Shown here: piece by piece, positions 9,592 through 17,486 of the stretch
Numbering within the stretch: position 1 is the first letter of the stretch
Layout: the number at the start of each line of letters is the position of its first letter
From: Neobittarella massiliensis (ex Bilen et al. 2018)
GTDB taxonomy: Bacteria > Bacillota > Clostridia > Oscillospirales > Ruminococcaceae
Direction of reading: 5' to 3'
NCBI RefSeq assembly: GCF_900289145.1
Contig: NZ_OKQO01000009.1
Span: 62,001-126,000 of the forward strand
Length of the DNA stretch: 64,000 nucleotides
The notes under the pieces: model-generated
Seen by the model: only the letters and a program-made list of their open reading frames with translations
What the model was told of the DNA's origin: nothing
Databases searched by the model: none
Position numbers and translations under genes: made by a program

Positions 9592-9804
9592 TTAAAAGTA
9601 GTAGATGCGCCGGCACCCCGGCGGCAGCTGCCGGCCCGGGGCCAGCTTGGGGTCTAAAAAGGCGCTGGGGTCGGTGGTGCACAGCCGCTGTATACAGCCG
9701 TTTTGCACCTGGCAGGGCACGCCCCCCACACTGCGGTAGTCGGCCGGTCGGCTGACTTCGCTACCCATTATCATACCATAAGGAACGACGGTGTGTAAAA
9801 TCAT
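9592..9804 (-). CDS. ylzJ: YlzJ-like protein
   Basis: A 70-residue protein beginning MILHTVVPYGMIMG, which matches the opening of Bacillus YlzJ (about 71 residues) and of its clostridial homologues. Like them it lies just upstream of ftsK/spoIIIE and downstream of a TepA/ClpP-like protease gene. ATG 9804 has GGGAGGGG upstream. No function is known. Between its stop and ftsK lies a 138-base spacer containing tandem GACCGGTC-type palindromes around 9485-9508. Confidence 0.75.
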   Translation of the reverse strand: MILHTVVPYGMIMGSEVSRPADYRSVGGVPCQVQNGCIQRLCTTDPSAFLDPKLAPGRQLPPGCRRIYYF

Positions 9805-10577
9805 AATTTGTCCCCTCCCACCGGGTTTTTAAAAATAGCTGCCGACGGCCGCGGTGCGCGCTCTGCCCCCAGCTGCGGCCGTCATCTGTCACTGTCCCAT
9901 GCCCGCGGCCGCCCCCAATATCTCCCACGTCACACTACCAGTCCGGCCGGCGGTCTGCTGCCGGCCAAAAATCGCCTGCACAAGTTCTGCACACGCACAA
10001 GTTTTACGCGGGGCGCACAGGGTAGCGGTAGGCCTGTACAGTAGAGGGGTGGGGCCAAGTCGGCATGCGGTCCTCACCCACATCAAGAGCGGCGCGCACC
10101 GCCGCCCATTTTTCCCGCCGCACGGCTCGACCGTTCCACCGCTCTTCTGCTCCATTGCTCCACTGCTTTACTGTTCCATTTTCCGCCGTGTCAGGCCGCC
10201 GCCCTCTATTAAGGAGGAGCCGTCCACTGTCCGAAAGCGCCCAGTCCGCCAAAACGGCCAAAAGGCCCATGTCGCCGCCTCTTTGCGCTGCCGCATGCCG
10301 CTCTGTCCACCGCTCTTCACGCGTCGAGCTTCTTGACCGGCGGCCAAAGTTCGCCGTGCGCAGTACACTGTGTACAGTGCGCCGTACACAGTACACAGTA
10401 CAGCGAGTACGCCGCCTGGCCGAGAGCTGTGTCGGCTCTACATGCCCACGGCGGCGCACCGCCAAGGCAGGCGTCCTGCTCCGCGCGCCAGGCGCCGCCG
10501 GTCGTCTCCCCGTCTCACCGTCTCCTCGGCCCGCCGCACCACACGCGCGGGCCATCGGCCAATACCGGTCTGTGGCG
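9805..10577. other. Long intergenic region, no convincing gene
   Basis: About 770 bases separate tepA from ylzJ, which are usually near neighbours. Several frames are open on both strands, but their Arg/Ala/Pro-rich translations resemble no family and lack good ribosome sites. The region includes simple-sequence stretches: a pyrimidine-rich run of CTCCA/CTGTTCCA-type units near 10130-10185, and a GTACAC-rich palindromic cluster at 10361-10410. Confidence 0.5.
10361..10410. repeat. GTACAC-type palindromic cluster
   Basis: GTACACTGTGTAC (palindromic about its central T) is followed by tandem GTACACA units and further GTAC sites within 50 bases. This could fold or bind a dimeric protein; nothing more can be said from sequence. 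Confidence 0.5.
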
Positions 10578-11324
10578 CTACTCGGCTACCTGCTTCTCAT
10601 GCTGGTGCCGGCTCTCTATCTCCTGGTACAGCCAGTCCATGGCGTCCTTCAGGCCGCCCAGCTGGTCGATGAGCCCCTCTTTGGTGGCCCGCTCGCCATC
10701 GAGCACGGTGCCCACGTCCATGGCCAGCTCGCCGGTGGTCATCATCAGCTCGCGAAAGCGCTCCTTGGATATCTGCGAGTTCTGGGCCACGAATTTCAAA
10801 ATGCGGTCCTGCATCTGCTCAAAATACGAAAACGATTGCGGCACCCCCAGCACCAGCCCGTTGAGCCGCACCGGGTGCACCGTCATGGTGGCTGACGGGG
10901 CGATGAACGACCGCTTGGCCGCCACCGCCAGCGGCACGCCGATGGAGTGGCCGCCCCCCAGCACCAGCGACACGGTGGGCTTTTGCATGCCGGCGATCAG
11001 CTCGGCAATGGCCAGCCCCGCCTCCACGTCGCCGCCCACAGTGTTGAGGATCACGATCAGCCCGTCGATGTCCTCGTGCTCCTCAATGGCCACCAGCTGG
11101 GGGATGACATGCTCGTACTTGGTGGTCTTGTTCTGCGGCGGCAGGATGTAGTGCCCCTCGATCTGGCCGATGATGGTCAGGCAGTGGATGGTGCGCTCCC
11201 CCTTTTTCACCGTCACCGACCCCATCGAGGTGATCATCTGCTGCTCGGCCTGCTGCTCCTCCCGCTCGGTCTGTTCTTCCTCTCTCTCCTCCTGGTCTGC
11301 GGCGCTGTTTTGTATCTCCTGCAT
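10578..11324 (-). CDS. tepA: TepA/ClpP-like serine protease
   Basis: Cytosolic ClpP/crotonase-fold protease related to Bacillus TepA (YmfB). I choose ATG 11324, with GAGGGG 8-9 bases upstream, rather than the frame-open start at 11390; this gives 248 residues. A Glu/Gln-rich N-terminal segment (QEEREEEQTEREEQQAEQQ) is followed by the ClpP core. GDVEAGLAIAE precedes the nucleophile motif GGGHSIG, and the His motif is TVHPVRLNG; a Glu/Asp-rich C-terminal helix closes the protein. It heads the tepA - ylzJ - ftsK block. The family has been linked to protein translocation and spore protein turnover in Bacillus; the substrate here is unknown. Confidence 0.82.
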   Translation of the reverse strand: MQEIQNSAADQEEREEEQTEREEQQAEQQMITSMGSVTVKKGERTIHCLTIIGQIEGHYILPPQNKTTKYEHVIPQLVAIEEHEDIDGLIVILNTVGGDVEAGLAIAELIAGMQKPTVSLVLGGGHSIGVPLAVAAKRSFIAPSATMTVHPVRLNGLVLGVPQSFSYFEQMQDRILKFVAQNSQISKERFRELMMTTGELAMDVGTVLDGERATKEGLIDQLGGLKDAMDWLYQEIESRHQHEKQVAE

Positions 11325-11561
11325 GGCTCTTCCCCTCTCTGTGGCGCATCGGCCCCGCTGCAGCCGGCGGCTGCCCGCGTCCCGATGCACTCAAAATCCT
11401 GCTGTGCAGCAGCGTCCGCCAAACTGCCGTTTTGCAAGCTGCACACAGCTTTTGGTTTAGTATCTGCCAAAAAATGCGCCTTATTCGGTGCTGCGGCCAG
11501 TAATCTTTCTAAATTTTGCAAGTTTTGATTTCTAAAAATTCAAATCCTACCAGAATTTACA

Positions 11562-11590
11562 TTGACAGACGGCCTGTATTGTTTTAAAAT
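11562..11590 (+). promoter_or_regulatory. Strong sigma-A promoter of the aconitase operon
   Basis: TTGACA (11562-11567), 17-base spacer, TAAAAT (11585-11590). This is one of the best matches to consensus in the window and lies about 54 bases upstream of the aconitase ATG. Confidence 0.8.
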
Positions 11591-11643
11591 GGTGGAGTAC
11601 TATTTTAAAATTGCAGCAAAAACAGAGAGGACGGGATACCACT

Positions 11644-13584
11644 ATGGGATATACACTGGCCCAAAAGATCATCAAAGCCCACCTGCTCTCGGGCGAGATG
11701 ATCCCCGGCAGCGAGGTCGGCCTCAAGATCGACCAGACCCTCACCCAGGATGCCACCGGCTCCATGGCCTATCTGGAGTTCGAGGCCATCGGCATTCCCC
11801 GGGTCAAGACCGAAAAATCGGTCGCCTATATCGACCACAACACCCTGCAGTCGGGTTTTGAAAACGCCGACGACCACGCCTACATGCAGTCCATCACCAA
11901 AAAGATCGGGGTAGATTTCTCCCGTCCCGGCAACGGCATCTGCCACCAGGTGCACCTCGAGCGCTACGGCGTCCCCGGCAAGACCCTCATCGGCTCCGAC
12001 AGCCACACCCCCACCTGCGGCGGCATCGGCATGCTGGCCATCGGCGCCGGCGGTCTCGACGTGGCCGTGGCCATGGGCGGCGGCGCCTACTATATTCCCA
12101 TGCCCGGCACCATCAAAGTCGAGCTCACCGGCCGCCTGCAGGGCTATGTCAGCGCCAAAGATGTCATCTTAGAGGTGCTGCGCCAGCTCAGCGTCAAGGG
12201 CGGTGTCGGCTACGTGGTCGAGTACGCCGGCGAAGGCGTGTCCACCCTGTCGGTGCCCGAGCGGGCCACCATCACCAACATGGGCGCCGAGCTGGGGGCC
12301 ACCACCTCCATCTTCCCCGCCGACGAGGTCACCCGCGACTTTCTGCGCGCCCAGGGCCGCGAGAGCGACTTTACCCCCCTGCAGCCCGACAGCGACGCCC
12401 AGTACGACAAGGTCATCACCGTCGATCTGTCGGCGCTGCGCCCGCTGGCGGCTTGCCCCCACTCCCCCGACAACGTAAAACCGGTATCCGAGCTCTGCGG
12501 CATCAAGGTCGACCAGGTGTGCATCGGCTCCTGCACCAACTCGTCGCTGCGCGACCTGCTGCGGGTGGCCGGCATGTTAAAGGGCCAAACGGTGGCCGAA
12601 GGCGTCAGCCTCACCATCTCGCCGGGCTCCAAGCAGGTCTTTGCCATGATGGCCGACTGCGGCGCGCTGGGCGATCTCATCGCCGCCGGCGCCCGGGTGC
12701 TGGAGTGCACCTGCGGCCCCTGTATCGGCATGGGCCAGTCGCCCCGCTCGGCAGGCGTGTCGCTGCGCACCTTCAACCGCAACTTTAAGGGCCGCAGCGG
12801 CACGGCCGACGCCCAGGTCTACCTGGTCAGCCCCGAGACGGCGGCCGCCTCGGCCCTCACCGGCTATATCACCGACCCCACCACTCTGGGGCAGGCAGCC
12901 GAGGTGGTCATGCCCGAGCGCTTTACCATCAGCGACAACCTCATCGTCCACCCCGCCGGCGCCGACGAGGCGCAGGCCCTCGAGATCCGGCGCGGCCCCA
13001 ACATCAGACCCTACCCCCAGACCGCCCCGCTGGCCGAGGATATCCGCTGCGAAGTCACTTTAAAGGTAGAGGACAACATCACCACCGACCACATCATGCC
13101 CGCCGGGGCCAAGGTGCTGCCCTACCGCTCCAATGTGCCCAAGATCTCCGAGTTCTGCTTTGTCGCCGTCGACCCCGATTTCCCCGCCCGCTGCAAAGAG
13201 AAGGGGCAAGGCATCATCGTCGGCGGGCACAACTACGGGCAGGGCTCCTCCCGCGAGCACGCGGCGCTGGCCCCCCTGTATCTGGGGGTCAAGGCGGTCA
13301 TCGCCAAGAGTTTTGCCCGCATCCACAAGGCAAATCTGGTAAACGCCGGTATTTTGCCGCTGGAATTTGTCAGCGAATCTGACTACGACGGCGTCGAGCT
13401 GGGCCACGCGCTGTCTATCTGCGGCGTGCCGGCCGGCCTGAAGGCCGGCGGCGACCTCACCGTCACCGACAGCACCACCGGCCGCAGCTTTGCCGTAAAA
13501 GCCGAGCTGTCGGGCCGGCAGATCGATATCCTACTCGCGGGCGGCCTGCTGCCCTACACCAAAAAAATAAGCGAAAGGCAGTGA
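11644..13584 (+). CDS. Aconitate hydratase
   Basis: [4Fe-4S] dehydratase interconverting citrate and isocitrate. The 646-residue protein is the shorter, anaerobe-type monomeric aconitase rather than the ~900-residue AcnA/AcnB. Cluster ligands are visible in GSCTNSS and CTCGPCIG, with substrate-binding SDSHTPTCGGIG and the C-terminal swivel-domain motif GQGSSREHAA. Start ATG 11644 (GYTLAQKIIKAHLLSG) fits the family; the upstream GAGAGGACGGG is a modest ribosome site. The isocitrate dehydrogenase gene follows within a few bases, so the pair forms an operon making 2-oxoglutarate, probably for glutamate synthesis in an incomplete TCA pathway. No citrate synthase gene is nearby. Confidence 0.92.
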   Translation: MGYTLAQKIIKAHLLSGEMIPGSEVGLKIDQTLTQDATGSMAYLEFEAIGIPRVKTEKSVAYIDHNTLQSGFENADDHAYMQSITKKIGVDFSRPGNGICHQVHLERYGVPGKTLIGSDSHTPTCGGIGMLAIGAGGLDVAVAMGGGAYYIPMPGTIKVELTGRLQGYVSAKDVILEVLRQLSVKGGVGYVVEYAGEGVSTLSVPERATITNMGAELGATTSIFPADEVTRDFLRAQGRESDFTPLQPDSDAQYDKVITVDLSALRPLAACPHSPDNVKPVSELCGIKVDQVCIGSCTNSSLRDLLRVAGMLKGQTVAEGVSLTISPGSKQVFAMMADCGALGDLIAAGARVLECTCGPCIGMGQSPRSAGVSLRTFNRNFKGRSGTADAQVYLVSPETAAASALTGYITDPTTLGQAAEVVMPERFTISDNLIVHPAGADEAQALEIRRGPNIRPYPQTAPLAEDIRCEVTLKVEDNITTDHIMPAGAKVLPYRSNVPKISEFCFVAVDPDFPARCKEKGQGIIVGGHNYGQGSSREHAALAPLYLGVKAVIAKSFARIHKANLVNAGILPLEFVSESDYDGVELGHALSICGVPAGLKAGGDLTVTDSTTGRSFAVKAELSGRQIDILLAGGLLPYTKKISERQ

Positions 13585-13589
13585 GCAGT

Positions 13590-14756
13590 ATGACCAGAGA
13601 AGAGACCATCAAAAGAGCGTGTGAACACTTCGCCAAGGTGCTGGAGGGCCAGCTGGACCGGGTAGAGATGATGAAGGCGCAGGGCGATTTCGTCGACTAT
13701 CAGAACCTGGATAAACTCATCATCGGCGTCTGCGGCGGCGACGGCATCGGCCCCCGCATCACCCACGAGGCCGAGCGGGTCGTGTCCTGGCTGCTGGCCG
13801 ATAAGGTGCGGGCCGGCAAGGTGGAGTTTCGCGAGATAGACGGCCTCACCATCGAGAACCGGGTGGCACACAAAAAAGCCATCCCCGACGATGTGCTGGC
13901 CGAGCTCAAGGCCTGCCACGTCATCTTAAAGGGCCCCACCACCACTCCCCGCAAAGGCGATAAGTGGCCCAACATCGAGAGCGCCAACGTGGCCATGCGC
14001 AAAGAGCTCGACTTGTTTGCCAACGTGCGCCCGGTCAAGGTGCCCGAGCAGGGCATCGACTGGACCTTCTTCCGCGAGAACACCGAGGGCGCCTACACCC
14101 TGGGCTCCAGCGGTCTGGCCGCCGACGACGACCTCTCGGTCGACTTCACCGTCACCACCACTCAGGGCACCGAGCGCATCGCCCGCCTGGCCTACGACTT
14201 CGCCCGCAAAAACGGCAAAGAGCGGGTGTCCATCATCACCAAAGCCAACGTGGTCAAAGCCACCGACGGCAAGTTTTTAGAGCTGTGCCAAAACATCGGC
14301 AAAGAGTACCCCGAGATCATCACCGACGACTGGTACATCGACATCACCACCGCCAAGCTCATCGACGAAAAGCGCCGCCGCGACTTCAAGGTGTTCGTGC
14401 TGCCCAACCTGTACGGCGACATCATCACCGACGAGGCGGCCGAGTTCCAGGGCGGCGTCGGCACCGCCGGCAGCGCCAACCTGGGCAAGCGCTACGCCAT
14501 GTTCGAGGCCATCCACGGCTCGGCCCCCCGCATGGTCGACGAGGGCCGCGACATCTACGCCGACCCCTGCTCCATGCTGCGTGCGGCGGTGCTGATGCTC
14601 TCCCACGTGGGCTATCAGCAGGAGGCCGACAAGCTGGAGCGCGCCCTGGACATCTGCATGTACGAGGAGCACAAGATGCAGTGCACCGGCCGCGACACCG
14701 GCTGCACCTGCCAGCAGTTCGGCGACTACGTGATGGAGACCATCCAAAAGCTGTAG
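13590..14756 (+). CDS. icd: Isocitrate dehydrogenase (isocitrate/isopropylmalate dehydrogenase family)
   Basis: Cytosolic beta-decarboxylating dehydrogenase of 388 residues, most likely oxidising isocitrate to 2-oxoglutarate. GDGIGPRITHEAERV is the N-terminal nucleotide-binding region, NIESANVAMRKELDLFANVRPVK and FFRENTEGAYTLGSSG carry the substrate contacts, and LYGDIITDEAAEFQGGVG the metal-binding Asp residues. Position after aconitase argues for isocitrate rather than isopropylmalate as substrate. ATG 13590 is preferred over the GTG at 13581 because AAAGG lies about 11 bases before it. The extended Cys-containing C-terminus (CTGRDTGCTCQQFGDY) is typical of the clostridial type. Coenzyme choice (NAD or NADP) is not read with confidence. 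Confidence 0.88.
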   Translation: MTREETIKRACEHFAKVLEGQLDRVEMMKAQGDFVDYQNLDKLIIGVCGGDGIGPRITHEAERVVSWLLADKVRAGKVEFREIDGLTIENRVAHKKAIPDDVLAELKACHVILKGPTTTPRKGDKWPNIESANVAMRKELDLFANVRPVKVPEQGIDWTFFRENTEGAYTLGSSGLAADDDLSVDFTVTTTQGTERIARLAYDFARKNGKERVSIITKANVVKATDGKFLELCQNIGKEYPEIITDDWYIDITTAKLIDEKRRRDFKVFVLPNLYGDIITDEAAEFQGGVGTAGSANLGKRYAMFEAIHGSAPRMVDEGRDIYADPCSMLRAAVLMLSHVGYQQEADKLERALDICMYEEHKMQCTGRDTGCTCQQFGDYVMETIQKL

Positions 14757-14945
14757 CGCACAAGCACGCGGCCGCCCACGGCTGCATGCGCACACGTACA
14801 CAAGCACACACGGGCACATGTGGATACACCGGATTATGCGGGTGTTTTTGCCCAATGGTCTCGTGAATATTTTGTCATATCATCCGATATTATTCTCTTT
14901 GACTAAACCGACATTGCGGTTTTCGTAAAAATGCTATAAAATACG

Positions 14946-14973
14946 AGGAGGGAGGCAGCAATGCCTCCCTCCT
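14946..14973. other. 12-bp stem hairpin in the icd-rex interval
   Basis: AGGAGGGAGGCA pairs perfectly with TGCCTCCCTCCT across a GCAA loop. No real T run follows. A TATAAAAT sequence at 14935-14942 lies just before it, so it could form the extreme 5' end of a rex transcript, or else be a weak terminator after icd. Confidence 0.5.
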
Positions 14974-15014
14974 ATTTCCTGTCTCTACCGTCCGGCGGTG
15001 CCGGCAGTTTTTAA

Positions 15015-15050
15015 ACGATACCTGACACACGATAAACGATATATACGATA
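15015..15050 (+). repeat. Four ACGATA direct repeats before rex
   Basis: ACGATA occurs at 15015, 15029, 15036 and 15045 in the 57 bases before the rex start. The tight spacing suggests protein-binding sites, but no classic Rex operator (TTGTGA/TTGTTA palindrome) is recognisable. Confidence 0.5.
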
Positions 15051-15071
15051 CTTTTTTGATTGGCGAGGTAG

Positions 15072-15728
15072 ATGTCTGTGAAAAAAAACACGGTTTCCTT
15101 TTCTGTCATCCGCCGGCTGCCCCGGTACTACCGCTTTCTGGGCGATCTGCTGGCCAGCGGTGTGGGCCGCATTTCCTCTAAAGAGCTGGCCGAGCGCATG
15201 CACCTCACCGCCTCCCAGATCCGGCAGGACCTCAACTGCTTCGGCGGCTTTGGCCAGCAGGGGTACGGCTATAACATCCATCAGCTGCACCGCGAGATCG
15301 GCAAGATCATCGGCGTCGACCACGACCTGCAGGCCATCCTCATCGGCGCCGGCAATCTGGGGCAGGCGATCGCCACCCACATGCATTTCGAAAAGCGGGG
15401 CTTTACCCTCACCGGCATCTTCGACTGCGACGCCCAAAAGGTGGGGCGGCAGGTCGCTGGCCTGCAGGTGCAGCACAGCGACGATCTCTCCGCTTTCTGC
15501 GCCCAGCGCCACCCCACCATCGCCATCCTCTGCATTCCCAAAACAGCCGCCGCCCAGGTGGCCGAGTCGCTCGTCGAGCTGGGCATCACCGGCTTTTGGA
15601 ACTTCAGCCACTACGACTTGCGGGTGGACCACAAAAACGTAGTGGTCGAAAACGTCCATCTGGGCGACAGCCTGCTCACCCTGTGCTACCAGGCGACCCA
15701 CAACATCCACACCCCCGACTTTTTGTAG
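15072..15728 (+). CDS. rex: Redox-sensing transcriptional repressor Rex
   Basis: DNA-binding repressor that senses the NADH/NAD+ ratio and controls fermentative and respiratory genes. The 218 residues comprise an N-terminal winged helix (about 10-75, ISSKELAERMHLTASQIRQD) and a Rossmann domain starting at AILIGAGNLGQA (about 90-103), the NADH-binding GxGxxG motif. A C-terminal domain-swapping helix completes the dimer form. ATG 15072 has a weak GAGG site close by. It is monocistronic or reads into the Nim-like gene 83 bases downstream. The upstream region carries repeats noted separately. Confidence 0.93.
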   Translation: MSVKKNTVSFSVIRRLPRYYRFLGDLLASGVGRISSKELAERMHLTASQIRQDLNCFGGFGQQGYGYNIHQLHREIGKIIGVDHDLQAILIGAGNLGQAIATHMHFEKRGFTLTGIFDCDAQKVGRQVAGLQVQHSDDLSAFCAQRHPTIAILCIPKTAAAQVAESLVELGITGFWNFSHYDLRVDHKNVVVENVHLGDSLLTLCYQATHNIHTPDFL

Positions 15729-15811
15729 TATCGCTCCACCGCGCCCCGCCGCTGTCCCGCCGGGCGCGATCTCTGCCCGCCCGGTACCTGTTTTTGTAAA
15801 GGAGGTCCCCC

Positions 15812-16288
15812 ATGCGCCGCCGCGACCGCCAGATCACCGACCCCGCCGCTATCGCCGACCTGCTCTCCCGCTGCAAGGTCTGCCGCATCGCCGTCACCGA
15901 CAGGCAGGGCCCCTACATCGTGCCGCTCAATTTTGGCTATCAGCTGTCCGAGAGCGGCGCGCTCACGCTGTACTTTCACAGCGCCCAGACCGGCCGCAAG
16001 CTGTCTGCCCTGCAGGCCTGTACCGGCCCCGTCGCCTTCGAGATGGATTGTGCCCACCGGCTCACCGCCGGCCCCACCGCCTGCCAGTACGGCTACGATT
16101 ACCAGAGCCTGCTTGGCACCGGCCAGGTCCGCATCCTAAAAGACCCCGCCGAAAAGGCGGCGGCCCTATCTCTGCTCATGCGCGCCCAGACCGGCCGCGA
16201 CTTCTCTTTTAGCGAGAGCGAGACCCGCTCGGTCGCCGTCTTTTCCCTCACCTCCACCGACTATACCGCCAAGCAGCGGGGGTACTGA
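15812..16288 (+). CDS. Pyridoxamine 5'-phosphate oxidase family protein (Nim-like)
   Basis: A 158-residue split-barrel flavoprotein of the PNPOx-like superfamily, closest in layout to NimA-type 5-nitroimidazole reductases and related FMN-binding proteins. It opens MRRRDRQITDPAAIADLLSR; CRIAVTDRQGPYIVPLNFGY is the first barrel strand pair, and LYFHSAQTGRKL the FMN phosphate-binding region. AAAGGAGGT lies ideally before ATG 15812. It is followed by a bidirectional terminator. Substrate is unknown; homologues are common in anaerobes, and most are not resistance genes. Confidence 0.82.
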   Translation: MRRRDRQITDPAAIADLLSRCKVCRIAVTDRQGPYIVPLNFGYQLSESGALTLYFHSAQTGRKLSALQACTGPVAFEMDCAHRLTAGPTACQYGYDYQSLLGTGQVRILKDPAEKAAALSLLMRAQTGRDFSFSESETRSVAVFSLTSTDYTAKQRGY

Positions 16289-16313
16289 TCGCCCCCGTCC
16301 ATTCATCCAGTGC

Positions 16314-16361
16314 AAAAAAGGTCCCTATCTTTGCCAAACAGCAAAAATAGGGGCCTTTTTT
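16314..16361. terminator. Bidirectional terminator between the Nim-like gene and deoD
   Basis: AAAAAAGG(T)CCCTAT...GC pairs with GC...ATAGGGGCCTTTTTT across a CAAACA-type loop. T runs on both strands suit the two convergent genes. Confidence 0.8.
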
Positions 16362-16398
16362 ACAATTTGTTCACATTTTACTTTGCTGCCGGCCGCGC

Positions 16399-17118
16399 CT
16401 ACTGCGCTGCGGTATCCAGCGCCAGCTCGATCATGTCAATGAGATTTTTCTCCTTGTCCTCGGCCGAGACCCCGCCCTCGTGGCTGCCGTCGCCGCCAAA
16501 ATTGGTCACCACGATGCTCATCATGGTCAGCGCCTTGGCGCCGTAGCGGGCCGCGGCCGTGTACAGCGCCGTTCCCTCCATCTCCGAGGCGATCACCCCG
16601 TATGCCGCCCACTTGGCCGCATAGGCCGGCTTGTCATCGATATACAGGTGGTCGTTGCACAGCGTGTTGCCGGCAAAAATGCGCAGCCCCCGGTCCCGTC
16701 CCAAATGGTAGGCCTTGTCCAGCAGTTCAAAGTCGGCGCAGGCGGCAAAGTGGCCGGGCAAAATGTAGTCGTTGATGGCCGAGGTGGTGCTGGTGGCCTG
16801 CGACAGCACGATGTCCATCAGCTTCAAGTCGGGGTCAAAAGCGCCGGCCGTGCCCAGCCGCACCAGCCGCTTACAACCGTAATCGCGGGTGAGCTCGGTG
16901 GCGTAGATGAGCATCGACGGTATGCCCATCCCCGTCCCCATCACCGACATGGGCTGCCCCTTATAAAGGCCGGTATAGCCGTACATCCCCCGCACTCTGT
17001 TGAAACATACCGGGTCCTGCAGGTAGTTCTCCGCTATGAATTTGGCCCGCTCCGGGTCCCCCGGCAGCAAAATACTGGGGGCGATATCCCCCATCTTGGC
17101 CTCGATGTGCATGCTCAT
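16399..17118 (-). CDS. deoD: Purine-nucleoside phosphorylase, DeoD type
   Basis: Cytosolic hexameric phosphorylase splitting purine (deoxy)ribonucleosides into base and (deoxy)ribose-1-phosphate. The 239 residues match the family length. HIEAKMGDIAPSILLPGDPERAKFIA holds the phosphate-binding Gly-Asp-Pro motif, MGTGMGIPSMLIYATEL the second phosphate contact, and EMEGTALYTAAARYG the ribose-binding Met-Glu pair. ATG 17118 has AAGGAG 7-8 bases upstream and a good promoter farther up. Together with six nucleoside hydrolase genes elsewhere in the window it suggests heavy reliance on nucleoside salvage. Confidence 0.94.
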   Translation of the reverse strand: MSMHIEAKMGDIAPSILLPGDPERAKFIAENYLQDPVCFNRVRGMYGYTGLYKGQPMSVMGTGMGIPSMLIYATELTRDYGCKRLVRLGTAGAFDPDLKLMDIVLSQATSTTSAINDYILPGHFAACADFELLDKAYHLGRDRGLRIFAGNTLCNDHLYIDDKPAYAAKWAAYGVIASEMEGTALYTAAARYGAKALTMMSIVVTNFGGDGSHEGGVSAEDKEKNLIDMIELALDTAAQ

Positions 17119-17189
17119 CGCGCTCGCTCCTTCCCATCATCAGAAGAGCGGCCCCATTTTGCCGCCGCTCTCCACCCCGTGTTTTCTTT

Positions 17190-17219
17190 AGTATACCACT
17201 CCCGCCGCCGGCAGTACAA
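17190..17219 (-). promoter_or_regulatory. Candidate sigma-A promoter of deoD
   Basis: Read on the minus strand: TTGTAC (17219-17214), 18-base spacer, TATACT (17195-17190), about 70 bases before the deoD ATG. Confidence 0.6.
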
Positions 17220-17357
17220 CACGCCGCCTTGCCGCCCCGCTCGCCCCTAAACTGCCCCCTGCGCCCCTATCTGTGGCTTTTGCACAGGATTGTTCACAGG
17301 ATATCTGTATAATCGACGGTGCAAATGGGTATATAGTAATAATTATTGCGCATAAGT

Positions 17358-17386
17358 TTGTCATTTTTTCCTGACATTGGTATAAT
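17358..17386 (+). promoter_or_regulatory. Strong sigma-A promoter of the flippase gene
   Basis: TTGTCA (17358-17363), 17-base spacer, perfect TATAAT (17381-17386), giving a leader of about 95 bases. A second TATAAT at 17308 lacks a well-spaced -35. Confidence 0.75.
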
Positions 17387-17486
17387 AGGCTATATGTTCG
17401 ATGCCGGCCGTTCCGGCCGGCCCTCGCTTGAACACGGCGCCCACGGCTCCCGCGCCCGGCGCTGCACAGTAAAGGGTGGTTTTCGC

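Noticed and set aside
10004-10555. Minus-strand open frame of 183 codons between ylzJ and tepA
   Set aside because: The Arg-rich, repeat-derived translation resembles nothing known and overlaps simple-sequence stretches; no good ribosome site.
14855-14905. Rex-type operator upstream of rex
   Set aside because: Fragments such as GTGAATATTTTGTCA do not form the expected TTGTGA/TTGTTA palindrome.
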